Source: Pseudorhodoplanes sp. (GTDB lineage Bacteria; Pseudomonadota; Alphaproteobacteria; Rhizobiales; Xanthobacteraceae). From it: 64,000 nucleotides of DNA. Position 1 is the first letter of the stretch; each line of letters opens with the position of its first letter. The DNA lies in NCBI GenBank assembly GCA_032027085.1, contig JAVSMS010000001.1, positions 4,379,730 to 4,443,729 on the forward strand, in the 5' to 3' direction. This document shows positions 15,147-22,065 of this stretch, piece by piece. The notes beneath the pieces are model-generated. The model was not told where the DNA came from and searched no databases. It saw only the letters and a program-made list of their open reading frames with translations. The position numbers and the translations under genes are program-made.

Positions 15147-16160
15147 CTACGTCGGCGTCAGTTTCATCTGCGCCAGCGCCGCGCGGCCGACGAGGCCATA
15201 GGGATTGGCCAGGGTCTCAACAAGCTCGAAATGATTGTAGCCCTCCCCGACCAAGAGCTCGACCGGCTTGCCTGCCTTCTTCACGGCCGCGGCAAAGTCG
15301 CGCGACTGGCGCTGGAATTCCGGCGTCTCCAATGTGCCGTGGGCGATAATCACCGGCCTGTTGAGCTTGTCCAGATGGCGTTGCGAGGACATCGCATGTT
15401 CCATGTCGTCGGTGAACTTCACATAGGATGAGCGCGCCGACAGCCGCACCGGCTTCAGGTCATACATGCCCGAGACCAGCACCGCGCCTTTCACAACATC
15501 CTTCGGCAGGGCGTAGTCCTTTTCCCAATCCGTCACCATCACCACGCCACCAAGATGGCCGCCGGAGGAATGGCCGGACATGTAGATGCGGTCGGGGTCG
15601 CCGCCGAAACTTTTCGCATTCTTGTAGATCCAGGCGATACCATCGCGGCATTGCTTCGCCATCGGCAGCAGATCGCCCTTGGTCTCCACCACATTGGTGA
15701 AATCGAGCGCGATATAATGCGCGCCGGCATTCACGAACATTTCGGCCGGGAATGAATAGCTCTGCGCCGTGCCGCCGCGCCAGGCGCCGCCATGCAGGAA
15801 GACATGGATCGGCGCGTTCGGTTTCTTGGCGGGGAACAGGTCGGCGCCCTCTACTTGCGACGATCCATAGGAGAGACGTTTTGGCTCGCCGATGCGCTTG
15901 CGCGTCTCGGCGGAATTCGTCGCATAGCGTTTCACGATCTGCGGCAGGTTCGGCGCGTATTTGATCTGGTCGTAGGCGTCGTCGAGTTCCTTCTGGTCCA
16001 TGTTCATCCAGACCAGCGGCCCCTTCTCGCGCGCTGCGGGTGTCGCCGGCTGCTGCGCTGCGGCGGGAAAAGTCGAAGCGGTAAGAACGGTTGCCGCGGT
16101 TCCGGCCATCATGGTGCGGCGATTGACCGCCGTGTCGAATGCCTGATGAAGCTTTGTCAT
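15147..16160 (-). CDS. Tat-exported alpha/beta hydrolase (esterase/lipase, kynurenine-formamidase-like)
   Basis: Alpha/beta-hydrolase of 337 residues. The N-terminus has a twin-arginine signal (NRRTMMAGTAATVL followed by a cleavage site near AAAQQ), so it is probably exported folded to the periplasm. The oxyanion-hole motif HVFLHGGAW, the nucleophile elbow GHSSGGH and the late histidine in GEGYNHFE mark a serine esterase of the hormone-sensitive-lipase/BD-FAE type. GAGGAGGG lies just ahead of ATG 16160; the in-frame ATG at 16175 overlaps that ribosome binding site and is unlikely. It lies 51 bases downstream of nrsF on the same strand and may belong to the sigma-F operon. Substrate unknown. 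Confidence 0.82.
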   Translation of the reverse strand: MTKLHQAFDTAVNRRTMMAGTAATVLTASTFPAAAQQPATPAAREKGPLVWMNMDQKELDDAYDQIKYAPNLPQIVKRYATNSAETRKRIGEPKRLSYGSSQVEGADLFPAKKPNAPIHVFLHGGAWRGGTAQSYSFPAEMFVNAGAHYIALDFTNVVETKGDLLPMAKQCRDGIAWIYKNAKSFGGDPDRIYMSGHSSGGHLGGVVMVTDWEKDYALPKDVVKGAVLVSGMYDLKPVRLSARSSYVKFTDDMEHAMSSQRHLDKLNRPVIIAHGTLETPEFQRQSRDFAAAVKKAGKPVELLVGEGYNHFELVETLANPYGLVGRAALAQMKLTPT

Positions 16161-16211
16161 GGCGTCCCTCCTCATTGCGCGGAAGGGAATTATCTCGCCG
16201 CCGGCGTGCGC

Positions 16212-16850
16212 CTACCAGCGCAGAATGCGCGAACCCAGCAATGCGCCGATTGCGGTCACGATGACGATCGCAAGCGTGAACCAGGCGGCGACGAAAATCG
16301 GCGAGTCATCGGGACAATGTGAAATGTAAAGCGTCGCCGACAGCGCGCCGGAGAGCAGCCCCGCCGCCGCGCCCGCGAGCGCCGGCCGCGTCGGCGCCCC
16401 GTAACGCAAGCCGAACAGGATGGCCGCCAGCATCGGCAAGGCCAGCAGCACCATGTTCATCACGCAGACATACCAATGCACGCCTGCGAGCCGCACCAGC
16501 CATTCGCTGCGCGGCACCATCATCAATTCGACCGCCAGCGCGGCCACCATGATTGCGGGAACTGCCGCTGCAACCCAAACTGCTGATCGCGCCGACGATC
16601 CCGGTCGCGCCAGCCGCAGCACCATCGCCGCCGCCGCGATCACCAGCAGCCCCATTTCCAGCGGCTTCAGCATGAAGGGCAGCGACATCATCGCGCCGGC
16701 GAGATTGGGCCGCAGCCCGACCCAGAGCGCAAACAGCACCACCGACACGGCCAAACCGGCGAGCGCCGCCAGCCCCAGCGCAAGACCGGGCGCAGGTCCG
16801 GCCGGTTTGCGGTCCGCCGCCAAAGCACGAATGAGATCGTCGGTCCTCAT
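16212..16850 (-). CDS. nrsF: NrsF-type membrane anti-sigma factor (DUF1109)
   Basis: Inner-membrane anti-sigma factor of the DUF1109/NrsF family, 212 residues with about six hydrophobic segments and a short cytoplasmic N-terminus ([13 protein letters not shown]). In Caulobacter, NrsF holds the ECF sigma factor SigF at the membrane and releases it under heavy-metal stress, a response that needs two conserved cysteines. Two cysteines are present here at residues 129 (HWYVCVMN) and 179 ([10 protein letters not shown]), close to the Caulobacter positions as I recall them. The start overlaps the stop of sigF by 4 bases (ATGA), so the two are translationally coupled. Confidence 0.9.
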   Translation of the reverse strand: MRTDDLIRALAADRKPAGPAPGLALGLAALAGLAVSVVLFALWVGLRPNLAGAMMSLPFMLKPLEMGLLVIAAAAMVLRLARPGSSARSAVWVAAAVPAIMVAALAVELMMVPRSEWLVRLAGVHWYVCVMNMVLLALPMLAAILFGLRYGAPTRPALAGAAAGLLSGALSATLYISHCPDDSPIFVAAWFTLAIVIVTAIGALLGSRILRW

Positions 16851-17392
16851 GTCTCCCGTCCGTGTCGCTTGGCGAGCGAGGCCAGTCCGCGATGCAGCGC
16901 CACCCGCACCGCGCCTTCGTTCATCTTCAAGTGACTAGCGGTCTCGGAGATCGAATGGCCATCAACGGCGATGCATTGCACCACGTCGCGCTGGCGCGCC
17001 GGCAGGCCCGCGAGCGAGCGGCTGATCTCGCTGTCACGGCCCGGCTCCGGCCCCTCCTCCGCCGCCAGCACATCGGCAAAATCATCCACCGGTACTTCGA
17101 TGCGGCCGCCGCGGCGGCGCAAGGCGTCGATCATCTTGTAGCGCGCGATCGCATACAGCCACGGCCCCACCGGGCGGCTGTCGTCCCAGGTCTGCCGTTT
17201 CAGGTGCACCGCGATCAGGATCTCCTGCACCACGTCCTCCGTCTCGGCCTCGCGGCCGGCGCGGGCAAGGCCGCGCCGCACATAGGCCCGCAAGGCGCGC
17301 GCGAATTCCTGCAGGCAAGCGTTATAGGCCGCCCCGTCGCCGGCATTCGCCTGCCGCATCCAGGCGGCCCATCGCACTTCGCGTTCAGTCAC
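16847..17392 (-). CDS. sigF: ECF RNA polymerase sigma factor SigF
   Basis: Extracytoplasmic-function sigma factor of the SigF group, 181 residues. Region 2 is [17 protein letters not shown] through [16 protein letters not shown] and [19 protein letters not shown]; region 4 contains [18 protein letters not shown] and [13 protein letters not shown]. The frame is open to an ATG at 17422, but a sigma-F promoter -10 element (CGAA at 17413-17410) lies inside that extension, so I chose the GTG at 17392, which also fits the family start. It probably activates its own operon and the divergent bufferin operon, and is inhibited by the adjacent NrsF. Confidence 0.9.
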   Translation of the reverse strand: MTEREVRWAAWMRQANAGDGAAYNACLQEFARALRAYVRRGLARAGREAETEDVVQEILIAVHLKRQTWDDSRPVGPWLYAIARYKMIDALRRRGGRIEVPVDDFADVLAAEEGPEPGRDSEISRSLAGLPARQRDVVQCIAVDGHSISETASHLKMNEGAVRVALHRGLASLAKRHGRET

Positions 17393-17409
17393 GCGCCGTC
17401 TTATCCCAA

Positions 17410-17435
17410 TTCGCTCCGACACCGGACATTGTTAC
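17410..17435 (-). promoter_or_regulatory. Sigma-F-type promoter of sigF-nrsF
   Basis: On the minus strand GTAACA (17435-17430), 16 bases, then CGAA (17413-17410). This fits the Caulobacter SigF consensus GTAACC-N16-CGAA and implies autoregulation. Transcription would begin near 17404, about a dozen bases before the GTG start of sigF. Confidence 0.85.
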
Positions 17436-17482
17436 ACGACGAGCGCTCACGATCACATGGACGTGAGCGCGCAGGTGAGCGC

Positions 17483-17508
17483 GTAACAGCCGGCATCGAG
17501 TCCACGAA
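17483..17508 (+). promoter_or_regulatory. Sigma-F-type promoter of the bufferin operon
   Basis: GTAACA (17483-17488), 16 bases, then CGAA (17505-17508) on the plus strand, the same motif and spacing as the divergent sigF promoter. The predicted transcript would have a leader of about 70 bases before the bufA start at 17585. Confidence 0.87.
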
Positions 17509-17584
17509 AGCTCCCATGAGGTCGGACGATCCGGCCCGGCGGCCCGCTGGCCGTTTCATTGTCTATCAGAGTGGGAGATTCTTC

Positions 17585-17869
17585 ATGAATGCCAAGATTA
17601 CCGCCGCCGCGCTCGCTGGCTCATTCGTCGCCGCCATGTCGCTGGTGGCCGCTTCCGCCGCGCCGGTCGCGCCGCAGCCCGGCAAGGACAAGTGTTACGG
17701 CATCTCCATGGCCGGCAAGAATGACTGCGCCGCCGGTCCCGGCACCACCTGCGCCGGCACCTCCAAGGTCGATTACCAGGGCAATGCCTGGAAATACGTC
17801 GACAAGGGCACCTGCGCCTCGATGAAGACCCCGAAGGGCACGGGCTCGCTGACGCCGATCAAGAGCTGA
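17585..17869 (+). CDS. bufA: Bufferin-type RiPP precursor (DUF2282, BufA1-like)
   Basis: Predicted precursor of a ribosomally made, post-translationally modified metallophore of the bufferin/GIG family (94 residues). A Sec-type signal peptide (residues 1 to about 26, ending ASAAPVA) replaces a classic leader, so the product should act in the periplasm. The mature part has four cysteines, at residues 37 ([13 protein letters not shown]), 48, 56 ([10 protein letters not shown]) and 77 ([13 protein letters not shown]), the pattern of the DUF2282 family. In characterised bufferins the partner enzyme oxidises cysteines to heterocycles and the product sequesters copper. Here that is inferred from homology. 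GGGAG precedes the ATG. A hairpin separates it from the modification genes. Confidence 0.9.
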   Translation: MNAKITAAALAGSFVAAMSLVAASAAPVAPQPGKDKCYGISMAGKNDCAAGPGTTCAGTSKVDYQGNAWKYVDKGTCASMKTPKGTGSLTPIKS

Positions 17870-17884
17870 TTCGGTCGTCCGGAA

Positions 17885-17914
17885 GTCATCCCTCCCCTTC
17901 AGAGGAGGGATGAC
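17885..17914 (+). terminator. Hairpin between precursor and modification genes
   Basis: GTCATCCCTCC (17885-17895) and GGAGGGATGAC (17904-17914) form a perfect 11-bp stem with an 8-base loop, starting 15 bases after the bufA stop. No long T run follows, so a partial terminator or mRNA-stabilising structure is more likely than full termination. It could give more precursor than enzyme mRNA. Confidence 0.75.
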
Positions 17915-17949
17915 CCACGCCGCCGACACGCGGTCGAGAGACAACTGAC

Positions 17950-18807
17950 ATGCTGCACCAAAGCAACCTCCCCCGCGCCGGCGGCGTCGGCTTCAAGCCG
18001 CAGCATTTCGGCGACATCATTGCAGACGAGCAGCCGATCGGCTTTGTCGAGATTCATGCCGAAAACTACATGGGCCTGGGTGGCGCGCCGCATGCGCAAT
18101 TGCGCGCCCTGTGCGAACGCTATGCATTGTCGGTGCATGGCGTGGGCCTGTCCATCGGCTCGATGGCGCCGCTCGATCTGGATCATCTCGCGCGCCTGCG
18201 CACTCTGTGCGAGCGCTATCAGCCCGCAAGCTTTTCCGAACACCTTGCCTGGTCCTCGCATGGCGACGTGTATCTGAACGATCTCCTGCCCCTGCCCTAT
18301 ACGCAGGAAACGCTCGATCGCATTGTGCAGCATGTCGATCAGGTGCAGCACACGCTGGACCGCGAGATGCTGCTGGAAAATCCGTCGACCTATCTGCAAT
18401 TCGCGGACAGCACGATCCCGGAAGCGCAATTCCTCGCCGAAATTTCCCGCCGCACCGGCTGCGGACTTCTGCTCGACATCAACAATGTCTTCGTGCAGGC
18501 GACCAATCACGGCACCAGCCCCGAGGATTACCTTTCCGCCTTTCCGCTCGAGCGGGTGAAGGAAATCCATCTCGGCGGACATGACGCGCAGCAGGACGAA
18601 ACCGGCGCACCGCTCCTGATCGACGCGCATGGATCGCCGGTCTCAGATCCGGTCTGGGCACTATATGCGCAGGTGATCGCACAACGCGGGCCGCTGCCGA
18701 CCCTGATCGAATGGGACAATGACGTGCCCGCCTGGCCGGTGCTGGCGACACAAGCGCGCGCGGCGCAAGACATTCTGGACCGGGCCCGTCGGCAGAAGGC
18801 GGCCTGA
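17950..18807 (+). CDS. bufB: MNIO-family RiPP-modifying enzyme (DUF692, BufB-like)
   Basis: Multinuclear non-heme iron-dependent oxidative enzyme (MNIO, formerly DUF692), 285 residues, TIM-barrel fold, cytoplasmic. Conserved blocks are all present: [71 protein letters not shown] and [10 protein letters not shown]; their His, Glu, Asp and Asn residues bind the iron cluster in family members. The expected role is to oxidise cysteines of the precursor encoded just upstream, together with the DUF2063 protein encoded downstream. The next gene starts 1 base after its stop. The same fold serves other RiPP pathways, but the DUF2282 and DUF2063 context points to bufferin. Confidence 0.93.
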   Translation: MLHQSNLPRAGGVGFKPQHFGDIIADEQPIGFVEIHAENYMGLGGAPHAQLRALCERYALSVHGVGLSIGSMAPLDLDHLARLRTLCERYQPASFSEHLAWSSHGDVYLNDLLPLPYTQETLDRIVQHVDQVQHTLDREMLLENPSTYLQFADSTIPEAQFLAEISRRTGCGLLLDINNVFVQATNHGTSPEDYLSAFPLERVKEIHLGGHDAQQDETGAPLLIDAHGSPVSDPVWALYAQVIAQRGPLPTLIEWDNDVPAWPVLATQARAAQDILDRARRQKAA

Positions 18808-18808
18808 C

Positions 18809-19585
18809 ATGTTCGCCGCGCTGCAGACCGAGTTCGCCACCGCCCTGCTTGACGCCGATCGCGCGGTGCCCGGCGCGTTGACCGCGCATACATCGCGCGA
18901 GCCGGTGAGACGCTTCGCCGTCTATCGCAACAATGTGGTGGTCAGCCTGGCGAATGCACTGCGCAGCCGCTTTCCCGCTACCGAAAGGATCGTGGGCGAG
19001 GACTTCTTCTTCGCGATGGCGCGCCTGTTCGTCGCCGTGCATCCGCCGCGCTCGAAAATTCTCAGCGACTATGGCGACGAGCTGCCCGGTTTCATTGCGG
19101 CCTTCGCGCCAGCCGCAGAACTCCGCTACCTGCCTGACGTCGCGCGGCTGGAAGCCGCCCGCACCCGCGCCTACCACGCCGCCGATGCAGCGCCGGTTTC
19201 GCCGGGCGAGCTTGCCTTGCTCGATCCGGCGAAGCTCGGCGAGATACGCGTCGCCCTGCATCCCTCGCTGCAGATCGTGCGCTCACGCTTTCCCATCGTC
19301 ACCATCTGGGCGATGAATTCCGGAGAGACGCCGCTTGGCCCAGTCGATGAGACGCAAGCCGAAGATGCGCTGGTCCTGCGCCCCGCTTATGAGGTCGGCG
19401 TGCGGCGGCTGCCGCAAGGGGGCGCCGCTTTTCTGCTTGCCTTGTCCGATGGCGCGACGCTCAGCGCCGCCGCGGAAGCCGCACTCGCCGAGACCGCCGA
19501 TTTCGATCTCACCGCCAATCTCGCCGGCCTGATCGGCTCCGGCGCGATGACGGGCTTCGCCCCTTCCCAAGGAGCAACATCATGA
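18809..19585 (+). CDS. bufC: BufC-like RiPP recognition partner (DUF2063)
   Basis: DUF2063 protein of 258 residues, the usual partner of DUF692 enzymes. The N-terminal domain carries the family signature EPVRRFAVYRNNVVVSLANA, followed by RFPATERIVGEDFF and PRSKILSDYGDELPGFI. The C-terminal half (ALVLRPAYEVGVRRLPQGG) resembles the second domain seen in MNIO partner proteins, which binds and presents the precursor peptide. The ATG at 18809 lies just after the bufB stop; an in-frame reading upstream from 18719 is out-of-frame bufB sequence. The last bases overlap the doxX start by 4 (ATGA). Confidence 0.9.
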   Translation: MFAALQTEFATALLDADRAVPGALTAHTSREPVRRFAVYRNNVVVSLANALRSRFPATERIVGEDFFFAMARLFVAVHPPRSKILSDYGDELPGFIAAFAPAAELRYLPDVARLEAARTRAYHAADAAPVSPGELALLDPAKLGEIRVALHPSLQIVRSRFPIVTIWAMNSGETPLGPVDETQAEDALVLRPAYEVGVRRLPQGGAAFLLALSDGATLSAAAEAALAETADFDLTANLAGLIGSGAMTGFAPSQGATS

Positions 19586-20049
19586 GCATGCCGCTCACCG
19601 CTTCCTCACAGCCCGGCCTCGCCGGTCTGATCGCCCGCGCCAACACATTGATGTCCGCCATTCCCTACACGCTTGTGGCGCTGATCGGCCGCGTTTCCAT
19701 TGCCGCAGTGTTCTGGCGCTCCGGCCAGACCAAGCTCGACGGTTGGCACGTGTCGGAAAGCGCGATCGAATTGTTCCGCGAGGAATACAGGCTTCCGGTG
19801 ATCGATCCGACGCTCGCGGCGTATCTCGCGGCCGCGGCCGAGCACATCTTCCCGATATTGCTGCTGTTTGGCCTCGCCACCCGCTTCTCCGCGCTGGCGC
19901 TCCTGATCATGACGCTGGTGATCCAGATTTTTGTCTATCCCGATGCCTGGCCGACGCACGGCTCCTGGGCCGCAATCTTTTTGATGCTGATGGCGCAGGG
20001 CCCGGGCAAGATATCGATGGATGCGCTGATCGCGCGGTCCCAGCAATAA
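19582..20049 (+). CDS. DoxX-family membrane protein (BufD-like)
   Basis: Four-helix inner-membrane protein of the DoxX family, 155 residues. Visible segments include LVALIGRVSIAAVFWRSGQTKLDG, LAAAAEHIFPILLLFGLATRF and ALALLIMTLVIQIFVYPDAW. DoxX proteins commonly end bufferin/GIG operons; their exact job is not settled and may involve redox or metal handling at the membrane. Translational coupling to bufC through a 4-base overlap supports a role in the same system. No promoter or terminator was seen between them; the gene is convergent with hsp20. Confidence 0.87.
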   Translation: MSMPLTASSQPGLAGLIARANTLMSAIPYTLVALIGRVSIAAVFWRSGQTKLDGWHVSESAIELFREEYRLPVIDPTLAAYLAAAAEHIFPILLLFGLATRFSALALLIMTLVIQIFVYPDAWPTHGSWAAIFLMLMAQGPGKISMDALIARSQQ

Positions 20050-20100
20050 AAGTGCCCCGCGGCGATGCCGCGAGGCATCCTGCATGCGATCAAGCAGCCG

Positions 20101-20580
20101 CTATTTCGCCGGCTTGACCTCGATCTTCTTGGCCTGCGCCGGCGCCGGTTTCGGCACGGTGACTTTCAGCACGCCGTTGGCGATGGTCGCCTTCACGGCA
20201 TTGGCGTCGACACCCGCCGGCAATTCCAGGCTGCGGTAGAAGGAGCCGTAGCTGCGTTCGACCAGGCGGTAATTCTTGTCCTTCTCTTCCTTCTCGGCTT
20301 TCTTTTCGCCGCGGATGGTCAGGACATTGTCGGACAAGTCGATCTGCACGTCCTTCTCTTCCAGCCCCGGCAGTTCCGCGGTGATTTCGATCTCCTTGTC
20401 GGTCTCCACCACGTCGGTTGCCGGCATCAGACCCTTGGTCTCAAGCGATCCAAAGGACGGAAACCGTCCGAAATCCTCCAGCATGCGGTCCAGCTCCCGG
20501 TGCAGCCCAGCAAACGGATGAAAGCTCTGGCCAACAGCGCTGCGGTCGCGGGCAATAGGGATGAGGGATTTCAATGACAT
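20101..20580 (-). CDS. Small heat-shock protein (Hsp20/alpha-crystallin family)
   Basis: ATP-independent holdase chaperone, 159 residues. The alpha-crystallin domain runs from about residue 50 (MPATDVVETDKEIEITAELPG) to ATIANGVLKVTVPK with the family A-x-x-x-n-GVL motif. A short C-terminal tail has an I-x-V motif (KKIEVKPAK) used for oligomer contacts. GGAGGTG precedes the ATG at 20580, which I preferred over an upstream in-frame start at 20613. A perfect FNR/FixK-type palindrome lies 71 bases upstream of the start, so low-oxygen control is more likely than heat control alone. Confidence 0.92.
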   Translation of the reverse strand: MSLKSLIPIARDRSAVGQSFHPFAGLHRELDRMLEDFGRFPSFGSLETKGLMPATDVVETDKEIEITAELPGLEEKDVQIDLSDNVLTIRGEKKAEKEEKDKNYRLVERSYGSFYRSLELPAGVDANAVKATIANGVLKVTVPKPAPAQAKKIEVKPAK

Positions 20581-20650
20581 GAACACCTCCATTCGGCAAA
20601 CGCCGCTCCTCACGGCAGGTACTATCTGTCACCACCGCACTGTGGCCGCT

Positions 20651-20664
20651 TTGATCGGCATCAA
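20651..20664 (-). promoter_or_regulatory. FNR/FixK-type box upstream of hsp20
   Basis: TTGATCGGCATCAA is a perfect TTGAT-N4-ATCAA palindrome. On the minus strand a weak -10 (GATAGT, 20626-20621) lies at the distance expected of a class II FNR/FixK-activated promoter, with the start of transcription near 20614. Confidence 0.75.
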
Positions 20665-20809
20665 AACTATCAATGCGCGCCGGCCCACATCTTCCCGGAT
20701 TCGATCGTCGCGCCCGACACCAGCTCGATCCAGACAAGATGATCCCGTACGCGCGGTGCAATATTTCAAACGCACCGGCGGCTGAATAAGCGAGGGGTGA
20801 GTTTCGCCG

Positions 20810-21304
20810 CTATTTCGCGCGTGGCCGTGTCCCGCCAGGCACATCCATCGCCGCATGTCCGCGATGCTCGGCGATGTTTTGATACATCTTGCGCAGCACG
20901 CTTTTCACCAGGGCGATGTCCTTTTCCGGCAGATTGCCGAAGGCGACCTCCTCGTCGGCGAGCATTTTCGGCACCAGATCCTCGACGACGCCGACACCTT
21001 TCTTGGTCAGCCGCACCGTCACCTCGCGGTTGTTGGTGTTCGACCGCGTGCGCGTGACGAAGCCTTTCTTCGCCGCGCCGGTGATCAGCCGCGACACCGT
21101 CGGCGGATCGAGACTGGTCGCTTCCGCCAGATCGATCTGCCGCATCTCGCCGCGATGCGCGAGCACCGCCAACATGCGCCAGAGCGGAATGGTGAGATGG
21201 AAATGCTTCAGCCCGGGCGAGGCGAAATCCACCATCGCGGCGCCGACGCGGTTGATCAGAAAGGGCAGCCGGTCGGTCAGGTCGTAGATCTTGCGGGACG
21301 TCAC
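20810..21304 (-). CDS. MarR-family transcriptional regulator
   Basis: Winged-helix repressor of the MarR family, 164 residues. The HTH is IDLAEATSLDPPTVSRLITGAAKKG and the wing carries VTRTRSNTNNREVTVRLTKKG, with the conserved Asn/Arg region of the wing. Ligand unknown. The frame stays open to 21400, but a promoter with a perfect TTGACA (21360-21355) and CAGAAT (21338-21333) places the transcript start near 21326, so the GTG at 21304 is preferred. It diverges from a flavin reductase/monooxygenase pair, which it probably controls. Confidence 0.82.
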   Translation of the reverse strand: MTSRKIYDLTDRLPFLINRVGAAMVDFASPGLKHFHLTIPLWRMLAVLAHRGEMRQIDLAEATSLDPPTVSRLITGAAKKGFVTRTRSNTNNREVTVRLTKKGVGVVEDLVPKMLADEEVAFGNLPEKDIALVKSVLRKMYQNIAEHRGHAAMDVPGGTRPRAK

Positions 21305-21332
21305 GGCGAGACTCGCTCTGCAATGGCCGGGC

Positions 21333-21360
21333 ATTCTGTCGGAAAGCCCTTGTCTGTCAA
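21333..21360 (-). promoter_or_regulatory. Promoter of the marR-family gene
   Basis: On the minus strand TTGACA (21360-21355), a 16-base spacer and CAGAAT (21338-21333). The -35 box is perfect and the -10 box matches 4 of 6. It supports the shorter start of the regulator. Confidence 0.5.
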
Positions 21361-21425
21361 CGCGAAGGCCGATTGGCGACGTCATGCCGCGCTGCAACAC
21401 ATTTTCCTCTTTGACCTAGAACAAA

Positions 21426-21458
21426 TGCATTTACAACAGTTGCATTTACAAGTATTAT
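21426..21458 (+). promoter_or_regulatory. Promoter with direct-repeat operator upstream of the flavin reductase gene
   Basis: An 11-base sequence, TGCATTTACAA, occurs twice (21426-21436 and 21441-21451), 4 bases apart. The first copy contains a -35 box TTTACA (21430-21435); 17 bases later is a -10 box TATTAT (21453-21458). The repeats therefore cover the -35 box and the spacer, a good place for repression by the divergent MarR protein. Confidence 0.6.
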
Positions 21459-21509
21459 GCAGCCAACAAGACCAAGAACACGGCAGGAAACGCGAACAGG
21501 AGCGGTCCT

Positions 21510-22034
21510 ATGGCGCAGGATCTGTTCAAGACCGAATTCCGCAAGGCGATGCGCAGGCTGACCAGCGCGGTCAGCGTCATCACCGCCTGTCACGAGACCC
21601 GCCGCTACGGCATGACCGCCACCGCAGTCACCTCGGTCTGCGCCGACCCGCCCTCGCTTCTCATCTGCATCAATCGCTCCGCCAGCCTGCACGAGCCGCT
21701 GGTCCGTTCCGGCCGCTTCTGCGTCAACATTCTGCTCGCCGAACAGAGCGACATCGCAACCGCCTTCAGCGGCGGCGTGCCGCAGGACATGCGCTTCGCG
21801 CAGGGCCATTGGTCGGCGGACGACGCTGGCGTGCCCTTCCTGCGCGAGGCGCAGGCGAATATCTTTTGCGAAGCCGATGCCATGTCGAGCTACGGCACCC
21901 ACAGCATCATCGTCGGCAAGGTGTCGGATGTGCTGGTGCATGGCCGGGTGACGCCGCTGCTCTACCAGGATGGGCAATACACGGTCGGGCTCGGCGAAGG
22001 TGTGGACTGGGTGGTCCCGGTCGCGGGCTGGTGA
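21510..22034 (+). CDS. Flavin reductase (HpaC/flavin reductase-like domain)
   Basis: NAD(P)H:flavin oxidoreductase of the flavin-reductase-like family, 174 residues, that supplies reduced flavin to a monooxygenase. Typical blocks: FRKAMRRLTSAVSVITAC, YGMTATAVTSVCADPPSLLICINR and RSGRFCVNILLAEQ, then SYGTHSIIVGKV. It is 31 bases upstream of an LLM-type flavin-dependent monooxygenase gene, its likely partner. The divergent MarR gene and the repeat-bearing promoter suggest induction by a substrate. Confidence 0.9.
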   Translation: MAQDLFKTEFRKAMRRLTSAVSVITACHETRRYGMTATAVTSVCADPPSLLICINRSASLHEPLVRSGRFCVNILLAEQSDIATAFSGGVPQDMRFAQGHWSADDAGVPFLREAQANIFCEADAMSSYGTHSIIVGKVSDVLVHGRVTPLLYQDGQYTVGLGEGVDWVVPVAGW

Positions 22035-22065
22035 AATTCAACAATCAAGAACACCGGAGGAAACA

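Noticed and set aside
20581-20650. ROSE-type RNA thermometer in the hsp20 leader
   Set aside because: A small CGGC-GTTT-GCCG hairpin is present before the ribosome binding site, but the typical pairing of a U-rich GCU segment with the ribosome binding site was not found.
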